A DNA stretch of 9,795 bases from Dehalococcoidia bacterium (GCA_023228745.1 JALOAP010000085.1:1-9795), one strand, 5' to 3'; positions 1 to 7,812 are shown, counted from the stretch's first letter. The notes: generated from the sequence alone by a model not told the origin. Translations and numbers: made by a program.

Positions 1-375
1 GTGCAGCAGGCAGAACCGTCGCGCTGTATTGGCTGCAAGAACTGTGTCTATGCGTGCCCCTTCGGGGTCCCGAAGTTCGACGCGGCCGCGAAGCTGATGA
101 AAAAGTGCAATCTCTGCTTCGACCGGACGGTCCAGGGGCTCCAACCGTGGTGCGCCCAGGCCTGCCCGACCGATGCGCTCTGGTATGGCACCTACGAAGA
201 GTTCTCGGCGAGCCGGGTTGGCGAACCTGTCGATGACACGGGCTTCGGGACGCAGGACGTCCACACGCGTGTCTTCCACGTGATGCCTGCGGGGACCGAG
301 ACGTTCGATGTCGCTGCGGCGGTCCGGGAGGCCGCAGGCGAGGGCCCGGTGCGCGAGGAGGCGTGGGTGCTATGA
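1..375 (+). CDS. [4Fe-4S] electron-transfer subunit, C-terminal part (5'-truncated by window)
   Basis: Iron-sulfur protein of the DmsB/NrfC/FdnH-like class, which passes electrons between a catalytic (often molybdopterin) subunit and a membrane partner. Visible residues 9-19 form a CxxCxxCxxxCP cluster motif. Residues 36-56 form the second pattern, CxxCx11CxxxCP, in the familiar context 'RCIGCKNCVYACPFGVPKFD'. Family members usually carry four such clusters in about 190-250 residues. Only two are present in 124 residues, and the frame is open from base 1, so the GTG at position 1 is probably an internal codon and the gene probably starts upstream. The C-terminal 60 residues are not diagnostic. 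The stop overlaps the ATG of the Rieske gene (ATGA), implying one transcript and coupled translation. The catalytic partner is not visible, so the substrate is unknown. Confidence 0.85.
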   Translation: MQQAEPSRCIGCKNCVYACPFGVPKFDAAAKLMKKCNLCFDRTVQGLQPWCAQACPTDALWYGTYEEFSASRVGEPVDDTGFGTQDVHTRVFHVMPAGTETFDVAAAVREAAGEGPVREEAWVL

Positions 376-893
376 GCAACGTGCCGAACAGGGTAATCGG
401 GCGTCCGCGGTCGCGGAGTGACCGTTGGCAAGCCGAGTTCCCATACGACTGGGAGGCCGATGCGGCCGTGTCGCGGCGGCAGTTGCTGCGCCTCGCGGTG
501 TTGACCTCCGGTGCGCTCTTCGCGGGCACGCTGGTGCTCGCGGTGCTCGGCCGGCGGGACGACCGGCGGCGTGGCGACCCGAAGCCGATCGAAGGCGCGG
601 CATCGCTCCCTTCCGGAGAGGCCCTCTATTTCGAATACCCGGGGAACGGCGACCAGGCGGTGCTGCTGAACCTCCCCGGGACCGGCCTTGTCGCCTACAG
701 CCAGAAGTGCACGCACCTCGCATGCTCGGTCTACTTCGATGCGGAGAAGCGGGAATTGCTCTGCCCCTGCCACGACGGCAAGTTCGACGCGCGCACGGGC
801 GACGCGATCGCGGGCCCACCGCAACGGCGGCTACCTCGAATCGTGCTGGAGTCGCGGGATGGGCAGGTGTACGCGATGGAGGAGATCCCGTGA
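372..893 (+). CDS. Rieske [2Fe-2S] protein with Tat-type N-terminal membrane anchor
   Basis: Membrane-anchored Rieske electron-transfer protein, 173 aa. The cluster ligands are C113/H115 in 'CTHLAC' and C131/H134 in 'CPCH'. The two cysteines that form the Rieske disulfide (C118, C133) are also present, so this is a bona fide high-potential type. The N-terminus carries a twin-arginine motif S34-R35-R36-Q-L-L followed by a hydrophobic helix at about 41-59, as expected for a Tat-exported, uncleaved Rieske anchor facing outside. I chose ATG 372 over GTG 363 because the GAGGAGG at 355-361 is 10 nt from ATG 372 but only 1 nt from the GTG. It overlaps both neighbours (ATGA, GTGA). No cytochrome b gene is in view. 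It may be an electron-transfer subunit of the upstream oxidoreductase or of an alternative quinol-oxidising complex. Confidence 0.9.
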   Translation: MSNVPNRVIGRPRSRSDRWQAEFPYDWEADAAVSRRQLLRLAVLTSGALFAGTLVLAVLGRRDDRRRGDPKPIEGAASLPSGEALYFEYPGNGDQAVLLNLPGTGLVAYSQKCTHLACSVYFDAEKRELLCPCHDGKFDARTGDAIAGPPQRRLPRIVLESRDGQVYAMEEIP

Positions 894-1168
894 CCGACCG
901 TACGCCCGCGGACGCTTCGCCATACCGCCCGGACGCCCCCTACGAGCGGTTGCCGATGCCGGGGCGGCAGGCGGTACTGCTCGCCGCGCTCATCTTCGGG
1001 CTCATCATGATGGCGATTCAGCTCTGGCTGTTGACCGTGGCGCTGGAGCTCTACCTGGGGGAGAATGGCGACCACATCTGGGGCCTCGCGCTGGGCTCCG
1101 GCATCGTCTTTGCTGGCGGTCTGCTCGCGGTGTGGCTGCTTTCGCGCCGCCCCTATTGGGAACGGTAG
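890..1168 (+). CDS. small two-helix membrane protein, probable subunit of the Fe-S/Rieske module
   Basis: A 92-aa protein starting at GTG 890, which overlaps the Rieske stop codon (GTGA). A strong Shine-Dalgarno GGAGGAG lies at 878-884, 5 nt upstream. The N-terminus (1-26) is proline- and charge-rich and presumably cytoplasmic. Two hydrophobic segments follow at about residues 28-53 and 64-84, joined by a short polar loop (G57-ENGDH-I63), and the tail is 'RRPYWER'. There are no cysteines or cofactor motifs. I do not recognise a specific family with certainty; it could be one of the small DUF-type proteins that accompany Rieske genes. The tight overlap suggests it anchors or assembles the Fe-S and Rieske subunits. 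Coding status is well supported by start, SD and packing; function is inference. Confidence 0.75.
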   Translation: MTDRTPADASPYRPDAPYERLPMPGRQAVLLAALIFGLIMMAIQLWLLTVALELYLGENGDHIWGLALGSGIVFAGGLLAVWLLSRRPYWER

Positions 1169-1178
1169 GCACCGTTCC
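1159..1178 (+). promoter_or_regulatory. intercistronic hairpin abutting the HPP gene start
   Basis: Perfect 8-bp inverted repeat GGAACGGT / ACCGTTCC with a 4-nt loop (AGGC). It includes the stop codon of the small membrane protein and ends 2 nt before the GTG start at 1181. The only SD-like bases near that start (TAGG) are at the stem top and loop. No T-run follows, so it does not look like an intrinsic terminator. It may modulate translation of the HPP gene or mark an RNA-processing site; that role is inference. Confidence 0.5.
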
Positions 1179-1180
1179 GC

Positions 1181-1804
1181 GTGGATACCGAGCGAAAACC
1201 TCCGCCCGCTCCGGTCCGTGGCCCGCAACTGGAAGATGTCGCGCGCGGCCTGTTCACGCGTATCCGCCTCCCCTACCTGCTAGACCGGTTGCCGTCGGGA
1301 CCGGTACTAGCGATTTTCAGCCTGATCAACGGGTTCCTGAGCATCGCAATCATGGCGGTTGCCGCACTCGTGACCGAGCAACCGTTCGTCTTCCCCTCGC
1401 TCGGCCCCACCGCATTTCTTTTCTTCTACACACCGCTGGCGCCCACTGCGTCGCCGCGGAACGCACTCTATGGACACCTCATTGGCGCGCTTGTCGGTTT
1501 CGGTTGCCTGGTGGCGTTCGGCCTGCAAGACGAAGGTCCCTCGACGGCCGTGGGCGTCGGGTGGGACCGGGTGATTGCAGCAGGCCTTTCGCTCGGCCTG
1601 ACGAGCGGGCTCATGGTGCTCTTCAATGCGGCGCACCCGCCCGCGGGGGCCACGACCCTGATCATCTCGCTCGGTGTGCTCACCGAAGCGAGCGAGATTG
1701 CCGTGCTGATGGTCGCGGTTGTGCTTCTCACCGTGCAGGCTATCGTCATCAACCGGCTGGCGGGCATTCCATACCCGCTGTGGAACGCAGCAAAGCGCGA
1801 ATGA
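1181..1804 (+). CDS. HPP-family integral membrane protein
   Basis: A 207-aa polytopic membrane protein. The family signature H152-P153-P154 sits in 'AAHPPAGATTL', and the conserved upstream block 'PSLGPTAFLFF' is at about 72-82. Hydrophobic segments occur around residues 43-64, 97-115, 130-148, 153-170 and 173-193, consistent with the four to five helices of the family. HPP proteins are poorly characterised; chloroplast and cyanobacterial members have been linked to nitrite uptake. The GTG start lies 12 nt after the previous stop, with only a weak SD and a hairpin just upstream; no better in-frame start precedes the conserved region. The position behind an Fe-S/Rieske cassette suggests transport of an anion or product linked to that redox module, possibly nitrite, which is inference. 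Confidence 0.85.
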   Translation: MDTERKPPPAPVRGPQLEDVARGLFTRIRLPYLLDRLPSGPVLAIFSLINGFLSIAIMAVAALVTEQPFVFPSLGPTAFLFFYTPLAPTASPRNALYGHLIGALVGFGCLVAFGLQDEGPSTAVGVGWDRVIAAGLSLGLTSGLMVLFNAAHPPAGATTLIISLGVLTEASEIAVLMVAVVLLTVQAIVINRLAGIPYPLWNAAKRE

Positions 1805-1844
1805 GCCGCCGAGCGCTCCATTCGAGAAACAAAGGTGAGGACAG

Positions 1845-2876
1845 ATGACATTGCGTATCGGCCTGGTGGGTGCGGGGGCGAACACTCGCGAACGGCATAT
1901 CCCCGGCTTTCGGGCCATTCCGGGAGTGGAGATCGTGAGCGTCGCGAACCGGACGCCAGGAAGCTCGCGGCGCGTGGCGGAGGAGTTCGGGATCCCGAAG
2001 GTCGCGTCGAGTCCCGAAGAGCTGATCGCGGACCCGGAGGTCGACGCGGTGTGCATCGGCACCTGGCCATACATGCATCGCGAATACACGATCCGTGCGC
2101 TGGAGGAAGGGAAGCACGTGCTCTGCGAAGCGCGGATGGCGGCGGACGCAGAGGAAGCGGAGGAGATGCTCCGGGTGAGCGAGGCGTATCCGCACCTCGT
2201 CGCGCAGATTGTGCCGGCGCCGTTCGACTTCCGCCTCGGCCCGACGATCACGCGGATGGTCCGCGAGAAAGCCCTTGGCGAGATCGTGGAGGCGACCGTC
2301 ACGCTGCTGAACGGCAGCGGGCTCAACCCGGAAACAGCGCTCCATTGGCGACAGCGAAGCGACTACTCGGGGCGGAATATCATGATGCTGGGCATCTTCG
2401 CCGAGATCATGCAGCGATGGCTTGGCGAGGCGCGGAGGGTGGTGGCCGACGGCACGATAGTGGTCAGCGAGCGGCGGGACCCGGAGACGGGAGAGCCGCG
2501 TACGGTCGACGTTCCCGACACCTTTTCGTGCGCGGCTGAGCTTCGCGGCGGCGAACGGGTCACGTACCACCTCAGCAGCATGGCGCAGGGCGCGCCGTGG
2601 AACGGCATCGTGCTGTTCGGGACCGAGGGAACGCTGCGCTGGACCATGAACGACCGGGCGGAATGGGCGCGCCACGGGGAGGCGTTCGCTCCTATTGATC
2701 CCGACGCTGGCACGGACCGCGGATGGCGTGTTGAGCAGGACTTCGTGGATTCGATAACGGCAGGGGCGCCAGTACGCCTGACGAACTTCTCGGACGGTGT
2801 GCGCTACATGCGGTTTGTGGACGCGGCGTGGCGAAGCTGGCGCGAGGGGCGTGCGTTCGAAATCGAGGCGCTGTAA
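1845..2876 (+). CDS. Gfo/Idh/MocA-family protein with non-canonical active site
   Basis: A 343-aa protein with the two-domain architecture of NAD(P)-dependent sugar/inositol dehydrogenases. The N-terminal Rossmann fold has a glycine motif at 6-11 (GLVGAG), followed by 'GIP...ADPEVDAVCIGTWPYMH'. The C-terminal alpha/beta domain starts near residue 120. The usual EKP motif, whose lysine is catalytic in many members, reads E95-A96-R97. The conserved His and Asp that normally follow the 'LGI' of the second motif are F185 and I188. It may therefore be an oxidoreductase with altered chemistry, a lyase-like variant, or a binding protein; the substrate is unknown. A good SD (AGGTGAGG) lies just before ATG 1845. 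It sits 40 nt after the HPP gene, possibly on the same transcript, with no clear functional link. Confidence 0.85.
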   Translation: MTLRIGLVGAGANTRERHIPGFRAIPGVEIVSVANRTPGSSRRVAEEFGIPKVASSPEELIADPEVDAVCIGTWPYMHREYTIRALEEGKHVLCEARMAADAEEAEEMLRVSEAYPHLVAQIVPAPFDFRLGPTITRMVREKALGEIVEATVTLLNGSGLNPETALHWRQRSDYSGRNIMMLGIFAEIMQRWLGEARRVVADGTIVVSERRDPETGEPRTVDVPDTFSCAAELRGGERVTYHLSSMAQGAPWNGIVLFGTEGTLRWTMNDRAEWARHGEAFAPIDPDAGTDRGWRVEQDFVDSITAGAPVRLTNFSDGVRYMRFVDAAWRSWREGRAFEIEAL

Positions 2877-2905
2877 GGACTATCGAGGCTCCGTACCGGA
2901 ATTGC

Positions 2906-2922
2906 GCCCGATGCTCTCGGGC
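2906..2922 (+). repeat. short hairpin between the Gfo/Idh/MocA gene and lpdA
   Basis: Inverted repeat GCCCGA / TCGGGC (6 bp) with a 5-nt loop, 30 nt after the Gfo/Idh/MocA stop codon. No T-tract follows, so as an intrinsic terminator it is weak. A second small hairpin, AGCCC / GGGCT (2991-2995 with 3003-3007), lies just before the lpdA ribosome binding site. The rest of the 152-nt gap contains no convincing gene or promoter. Confidence 0.35.
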
Positions 2923-3028
2923 CTGATCAAGCTGCTAGGGTGGATCGAGGGGCTTTGCGCCTGAACTTCGGGCAAGGCATCCTGTGCTGAAGCCCTAACG
3001 CCGGGCTATGGTAATCTAGAGGAAAGCT

Positions 3029-4456
3029 ATGGCAATGTACGACGTCGCAATCATCGGTGGTGGGCCCGGGGGCTACGTCGCGGCCATCCGTGCCGCACAG
3101 CTCGGCCTCCGAGCAGTCCTGTTCGAACGCGATCGCATGGGCGGTCTGTGTCTGAACTGGGGTTGCATCCCAAGCAAGGCCATCTTGAAGAACGCCGACG
3201 TCGTGAACCTCGTTCGCGAGGCCGACAAATGGGGCATCCGGGTGAAAAACCCTTCGTTCGACCTCGGCGCCGCCATTGATCGGAGCCGCGATGTGGTGGA
3301 GAAGGTTGTCGGTGGCGTCGAAGGGCTGATGCGCGATAACGGCATCGACGTCGTCACCGGGACGGCATCGCTCGCCGGCAAGGGCGTGGTCGTCGCGAAC
3401 GACCAGCGCTACGAAGCGAAAAACATCATCATAGCCACGGGCATGCGCACACGGATGCTGCCGGGGGTTGAAGCCGACGGCAAGGTGGTGGTCACGAGCA
3501 AGGAAGCCCTGCTCGTACGGACGCCGCCGCGCCGGGCAGTCATCATCGGGGCCGGCCCGATTGGCGTGGAATTTGGCCACGCATGGGCGACCTATGGCAC
3601 TCAAGTCACCCTCGTAGAGATGCTGGACACACTCGTGCCGCAGGAAGAGCCAGAGGTTGGGCGGCTGCTCAAGCGCTCGTTCGAAGCGCGGGGTATGACC
3701 TGCCTGACCGGCGCGAAGGTCGAGAGTGTGACCACGAACGGGAAGACGGCCCAGGTAAAGGTCTCCCAGGGCGCAGAGACACAGACGCTTGAGGCGGAGC
3801 TGGTGTTGGTCGCCATTGGCTTCGTGCCCCATACCGACCCGCTCAACCTGCAGTCGGCCGGAGTGGAGACGGATCGTGGCCACATTGCAATCGACGATCG
3901 GATGCAGACGAACGTCCCGGGGATTTACGCCGTCGGGGACGTCACGGGCAAGCTGCCCCTCGCCCACGTTGCAATGCAGCAGGGGGTCATCGCCGCGGAA
4001 GCCATCGCAGGACGCGAGACGCCGCTGCTCGATTATGTGCAGATGCCACGAGCCACGTTCTGTCAGCCGCAGATCGGCTCAGTCGGGTACATGGAGCAGC
4101 AGGCGAAAGGCGCCGGCTTCGCGGTGAAGACCGGCCGGTTCCCGCTCACCGCGCTCGGCAAGGCCGTGGCGATGGGCGAAACCGAAGGCTTCATCAAGAT
4201 CGTGGCCGACGAGCCGACGGGCCAGGTGCTCGGCGTCCACATGATTGGTCATGACGTCGTCGAGTTGCTGAGCGGCGCGTCGCTCTCGGCACTGTTGGAA
4301 GCGACGACGATCGAACTTGGCTTCGCGGTACAGGTCCACCCGACCATGGCCGAAGCACTAAAGGAAGCCGCACTCGCCGTCGAGGGCGAGGCCATCCATA
4401 TCGCACGCAAACGCGGCGCCCGAGCGCCAGCTTCAGAAGGAGTTCCGTCCCGTTGA
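3029..4456 (+). CDS. lpdA: dihydrolipoyl dehydrogenase (E3)
   Basis: A 475-aa FAD flavoprotein that reoxidises dihydrolipoamide on E2 and reduces NAD+. The N-terminal FAD motif GGGPGG is at 10-15. The redox disulfide C41/C46 is in 'GGLCLNWGCIPSK'. The NAD-binding motif GAGPIG is at 174-179, the second FAD contact 'AVGD' has D304, and the C-terminal catalytic dyad H437/E442 is in 'HPTMAEA'. All essential residues are intact and the length is normal. The start at ATG 3029 follows AGAGGAAAG (3018-3026); ATG 3035 is two codons further in and cannot be excluded. It is first in the operon and overlaps the pdhA start, so it is the dedicated E3 of this complex. It may also serve other 2-oxoacid dehydrogenases or glycine cleavage. 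Confidence 0.95.
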   Translation: MAMYDVAIIGGGPGGYVAAIRAAQLGLRAVLFERDRMGGLCLNWGCIPSKAILKNADVVNLVREADKWGIRVKNPSFDLGAAIDRSRDVVEKVVGGVEGLMRDNGIDVVTGTASLAGKGVVVANDQRYEAKNIIIATGMRTRMLPGVEADGKVVVTSKEALLVRTPPRRAVIIGAGPIGVEFGHAWATYGTQVTLVEMLDTLVPQEEPEVGRLLKRSFEARGMTCLTGAKVESVTTNGKTAQVKVSQGAETQTLEAELVLVAIGFVPHTDPLNLQSAGVETDRGHIAIDDRMQTNVPGIYAVGDVTGKLPLAHVAMQQGVIAAEAIAGRETPLLDYVQMPRATFCQPQIGSVGYMEQQAKGAGFAVKTGRFPLTALGKAVAMGETEGFIKIVADEPTGQVLGVHMIGHDVVELLSGASLSALLEATTIELGFAVQVHPTMAEALKEAALAVEGEAIHIARKRGARAPASEGVPSR

Positions 4457-5448
4457 GCACGAAGGCAATTTCCGGCCGGCCTGTAACGCCGGGCCCGGAC
4501 CTGCTAAACCACTTCCTCTATCAGATGGTGCTCATCCGCCGCTTCGAGGAGCGATGCGGTGAGATGTACACGAAGGGCAAGATCCGTGGCTTCCTCCACC
4601 TGTACATCGGGCAGGAAGCCTGCGCGGTGGGGTCGATCAATGCGCTGGAGCCGCGCGACCGGCTGATCGCGCACTACCGGGAACATGGTCACGCGATCGT
4701 GCGCGGCATCGACCCGGACCGCATCATGGCCGAGCTGTTCGGCCGCGTCGACGGCACAAGCCATGGCCGCGGCGGCTCGATGCACATCTTCGATACAGAG
4801 AAGCACTTCTACGGTGGGCACGCCATCGTTGGTGGCCATCAGCCCGTGGCGGTGGGGCTTGGCCTTGCCGACCGGAAGATGGGCAACGACAACGTCACCA
4901 TGTGTATCTTCGGCGACGGGGGTGTCGCGGAAGGTGAGTTCCATGAGGCGCTCAACCTCTCGTCACTGTGGAAGACGCCGGTCCTCTGGTTCTGCGAGAA
5001 CAACGGCTACGGCATGGGTCTGCCGCTCGAGAAGTCGATCGCGAACGACATCTACAAGCTCGCCGAGGGGTACCGCATGCCGGCGGTACGCGTCGACGGG
5101 ATGGACGTCCTCGCGGTGTACGAGGAGACGCAGAAGGCCGTGGCGCACATTCGCGCGGGCAACGGTCCCTACTTCATTGAGGCGATGACCTACCGCTACC
5201 GGGGCCACTCGATGGCCGACGCGGAGCTCTACCGCGAAAAGGACGAGGTTGCCGCATTCCGTGAGCGGGACGCCATCGAACGCCTGAAGCGGCGGATGAT
5301 GGAGGACGGGCACCTGGACGAGGCGGGCTTCGAAGCGCTCACGCAGCGGGTTGAGGAAGAGGTCGCGCAGTCGATCGCGTTCGCGGACGCGAGCCCGCAA
5401 CCGGAAATCCAGACCCTCTTCGATCACGTGTACCACGAGCAGGAGTAG
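4453..5448 (+). CDS. pdhA: pyruvate dehydrogenase E1 component, alpha subunit
   Basis: A 331-aa thiamine-diphosphate-binding half of the heterotetrameric E1, which decarboxylates pyruvate. The ThDP/Mg motif begins G154-D155-G156 and ends at N183-N184 ('CENN'). The PDH-type stretches 'GGSMHIF..EKHFYGGHAIVGG' and 'YRYRGHSMAD' (phosphorylation-loop region) are present. These resemble pyruvate rather than branched-chain E1 alpha, although acetoin dehydrogenase remains possible. The TTG start at 4453 overlaps the lpdA stop (TTGA). It is supported by AGAAGGAG at 4435-4442 and by the N-terminal length. The next gene is 3 nt away. Co-translation with E1 beta fits an alpha2beta2 enzyme. Confidence 0.92.
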   Translation: MSTKAISGRPVTPGPDLLNHFLYQMVLIRRFEERCGEMYTKGKIRGFLHLYIGQEACAVGSINALEPRDRLIAHYREHGHAIVRGIDPDRIMAELFGRVDGTSHGRGGSMHIFDTEKHFYGGHAIVGGHQPVAVGLGLADRKMGNDNVTMCIFGDGGVAEGEFHEALNLSSLWKTPVLWFCENNGYGMGLPLEKSIANDIYKLAEGYRMPAVRVDGMDVLAVYEETQKAVAHIRAGNGPYFIEAMTYRYRGHSMADAELYREKDEVAAFRERDAIERLKRRMMEDGHLDEAGFEALTQRVEEEVAQSIAFADASPQPEIQTLFDHVYHEQE

Positions 5449-5451
5449 GCG

Positions 5452-6432
5452 ATGGCAGTGGAGATGAGAATGCGGGACGCGCTGCGCGAGGCGCTGCGCG
5501 AAGAGTTGCTGCGCGACGAGCGTGTGTTCCTGATGGGCGAGGATATCGGCGGCTACGGAGGCTCCTACGCGGTGACTCGCGGGTTGCTCGATGAGTTCGG
5601 CCCGGAACGGGTGATGGACACCCCGATTTCGGAGTCCGGGATTGTCGGCGCCGGTGTGGGCGCCGCTGTCGCCGGGCTCCGGCCGATGGTCGAGATTATG
5701 ACCATCAACTTCAGCTTCGTGGCGTTCGACCAGATCATCAATAACGCCTCGAAGTTTCTGTACATGTCGGGCGGCCAGTTCAATGTGCCGTTGGTCCTAC
5801 GGATGGCGGCCGGTGGTGGGAGCCAGCTCGGTGCGACGCACAGCCACGCGCTGGAGGGCCTGTACGCGCACTTCCCCGGGCTGAAGGTTGTTTGCCCCTC
5901 GAACCCCGCGGATGCGAAGGGCCTCCTGAAGCAGGCTTTCCGCGACCCGAACCCGGTCATCTTCATCGAACACTCGGCGCTGTACGGCGTGAAGGGCGAA
6001 GTCCCGGATGACCCGGACTACCGCATCGAGTTCGGCAAGGCGCGCGTCCTGCGGGAAGGGACCGACGTGACCATCGTGGGCTACGCGGGCAGCGTCCACC
6101 AGGGGCTGCGCGGGGCGACGATGCTCGAAGAGCAAGAGGGTCTGAGCGCCGAAGTGATCGACCTGCGGACGTTGCGGCCGCTGGATATCGACACCGTCAT
6201 CGAATCGGTGAAGAAGACGAACCGCGCGGTGATCGTGGAAGATGACTGGAAGTTCGGCGGCTTCGCCGGCGAGATCAGCGCGCAAATCATGGAGCGGGCG
6301 TTCGACTGGCTGGACGCGCCGGTTGCCCGGGTGAGCGGCAAGGACGTGCCGATGCCCTACAATCGGAACCTGGAATTCGCGGCGCTGCCATCCGAAGAGG
6401 ACGTCGTCGAGGCCGTCCTCGCCATGCTCTAG
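5452..6432 (+). CDS. pdhB: pyruvate dehydrogenase E1 component, beta subunit
   Basis: A 326-aa transketolase-like partner of E1 alpha. The ThDP-activating glutamate is E61 in 'DTPISESGIVG'. The conserved block 'RPMVEIMTINF..AFDQIINNASKFLYMSGG' is typical of PDH E1 beta. The C-terminal domain (from about 200) has the expected 'DLRTLRPLDIDT' and 'VIVEDDWK.GGF' elements. Length is standard. The ATG start is 3 nt after the pdhA stop with AGGAG (5441-5445) 6 nt upstream. A run of repeated CTGCGCGA codons near the start encodes an ordinary amphipathic helix (residues 9-21). Confidence 0.94.
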   Translation: MAVEMRMRDALREALREELLRDERVFLMGEDIGGYGGSYAVTRGLLDEFGPERVMDTPISESGIVGAGVGAAVAGLRPMVEIMTINFSFVAFDQIINNASKFLYMSGGQFNVPLVLRMAAGGGSQLGATHSHALEGLYAHFPGLKVVCPSNPADAKGLLKQAFRDPNPVIFIEHSALYGVKGEVPDDPDYRIEFGKARVLREGTDVTIVGYAGSVHQGLRGATMLEEQEGLSAEVIDLRTLRPLDIDTVIESVKKTNRAVIVEDDWKFGGFAGEISAQIMERAFDWLDAPVARVSGKDVPMPYNRNLEFAALPSEEDVVEAVLAML

Positions 6433-6441
6433 GAGTCGTCT

Positions 6442-7812
6442 GTGGCTACCGAAGTGACCATGCCCCAGATGGGCGCGGACATGACCGAGGGCACCCTCGT
6501 CCGCTGGCTCAAGCAAGTGGGCGACCAGGTGAACCGTGGCGACATCATCGCCGAAATCGAGACGGACAAAGCGACGGTGGAGCTCGAGGCGTATGACTCG
6601 GGCATCATGGCGCAGCATTCCGTGAAGGAAGGCGAAACGGTCCCGGTGGGCGATGTCATCGCGCTGCTGGCGGCCGAGGGCGAGAGCGTCCCGGACAACG
6701 TGGCGCATAAGCCACCGGCCGAAACCCCGCCACGGAGGATGATCGAGGAGCCGCAGCCAATCGCACAGGCCACAACGCAGACGACCACGGCCAGTACCAC
6801 GGAGGTCGCGAGCGCGGAAAAAGCACCACCCCCGCCACGCGGCGCGGAAGAGGCGCACGAGCGGATCGCACCAGAAGGCAACGGGCGGGTGCTGGAGCGG
6901 GAGGCCGGAGCGCGCCAGCGGGTGTCGCCGGTCGCGCGCCGAATCGCGAGCGAGGCAGGGCTCGACCTGTCGGCCATTCGCGGCACGGGGCCCGACGGTC
7001 GCGTGCTGCGCCGTGATGTGGAGGAGGCGCTTCGCGCCCACAAGGCGGGCGAAGCGCCCGCGCCACCGGTCCGGGAGCGTGAGCTGGCCCCCGCCGCTGT
7101 AGCGCCCGAGGCCCGGCCCGCTGCTGCCCCGGGTGAGGTCGAACCGCTTTCGCGAATGCGGCAGGCGATCGCCCGCCGGATGCTGATGTCCAAGCAGCAG
7201 CAGCCGCACTACTACCTGACGCTCGACATCGACATGACGGAAGCGCTGGAGTTCCGGAAGCAGTTGAATGCCTCGGCGAGCGACGACCAGCGGGTGAGCA
7301 TCAATGACCTGATCGTGAAGGCATGTGCGCTGGCGTTGGACCGTCACCCGAAGTTCAACGCCGAGTTCACGGAGCAGGGCCTTCGGCAGCACAAAGACAT
7401 CCATATCGACATTGGCATCGCGCTGGACGAAGGGCTCATCGCACCGGCAATCCTCGATGTACGGGGCAAGGGGCTCGGCGCCATCGCCGCGGACGCGAAG
7501 GACCTCATCGAGCGCGCAAAGAATGGCCGCCTGACCGCAGACGAGTACAGCGCGGGCACCTTCACCATCACCAACCTCGGGAACTTTGGCGTGGAGACGC
7601 TCATTGGCATCATCAACCCGCCGCAGGCCGCCATCCTCGGCGTGGGCTCGGTGATGGACCAGCCCGTGGTCCGCGATGGCGAGGTGGTGGTGCGAAAGAT
7701 GATGAAGGTCGCACTGAGCGCCGACCATCGCGTGACCGACGGCGCCGAGGGAGCACGGTTCATCAAGGAGATCCAGGGACTGCTGGAGAACCCGGTATCG
7801 CTGGCACTCTAG
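6442..7812 (+). CDS. pdhC: dihydrolipoamide acetyltransferase (E2) of pyruvate dehydrogenase
   Basis: A 456-aa core subunit that carries the acetyl group on lipoate to CoA. It has a single lipoyl domain (1-80) with the lipoylated lysine K43 in 'ETDKA'. A flexible Ala/Pro/Glu/Thr-rich linker follows. The peripheral-subunit-binding domain is at about 160-196 ('VSPVARRIA...GTGPDGRVLRRDV'), then a second linker, then the catalytic domain from about 235. The catalytic H429 and D433 are in 'DHRVTDG'. It starts at GTG 6442 with AGGAG (6431-6435) 6 nt upstream, 9 nt after pdhB. It is the last gene of the operon and is followed by a strong terminator hairpin. The acyl specificity is inferred from the E1 type. 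Confidence 0.94.
   Translation: MATEVTMPQMGADMTEGTLVRWLKQVGDQVNRGDIIAEIETDKATVELEAYDSGIMAQHSVKEGETVPVGDVIALLAAEGESVPDNVAHKPPAETPPRRMIEEPQPIAQATTQTTTASTTEVASAEKAPPPPRGAEEAHERIAPEGNGRVLEREAGARQRVSPVARRIASEAGLDLSAIRGTGPDGRVLRRDVEEALRAHKAGEAPAPPVRERELAPAAVAPEARPAAAPGEVEPLSRMRQAIARRMLMSKQQQPHYYLTLDIDMTEALEFRKQLNASASDDQRVSINDLIVKACALALDRHPKFNAEFTEQGLRQHKDIHIDIGIALDEGLIAPAILDVRGKGLGAIAADAKDLIERAKNGRLTADEYSAGTFTITNLGNFGVETLIGIINPPQAAILGVGSVMDQPVVRDGEVVVRKMMKVALSADHRVTDGAEGARFIKEIQGLLENPVSLAL

Noticed and set aside
688..1848. Long + strand open frame through the Rieske, small membrane and HPP genes
   Set aside because: It is out of frame with three supported genes and gives an Arg/Ala-rich product without domains.
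2985..3017. Possible promoter just before lpdA (GTGCTG with TATGGT, or TAATCT)
   Set aside because: The -35 is poor and the -10 is so close to the ribosome binding site that the transcript would start inside or after it.
2927..3967. Long open frame on the - strand antisense to lpdA
   Set aside because: It overlaps the conserved dihydrolipoyl dehydrogenase gene and has no motif or plausible ribosome binding site.
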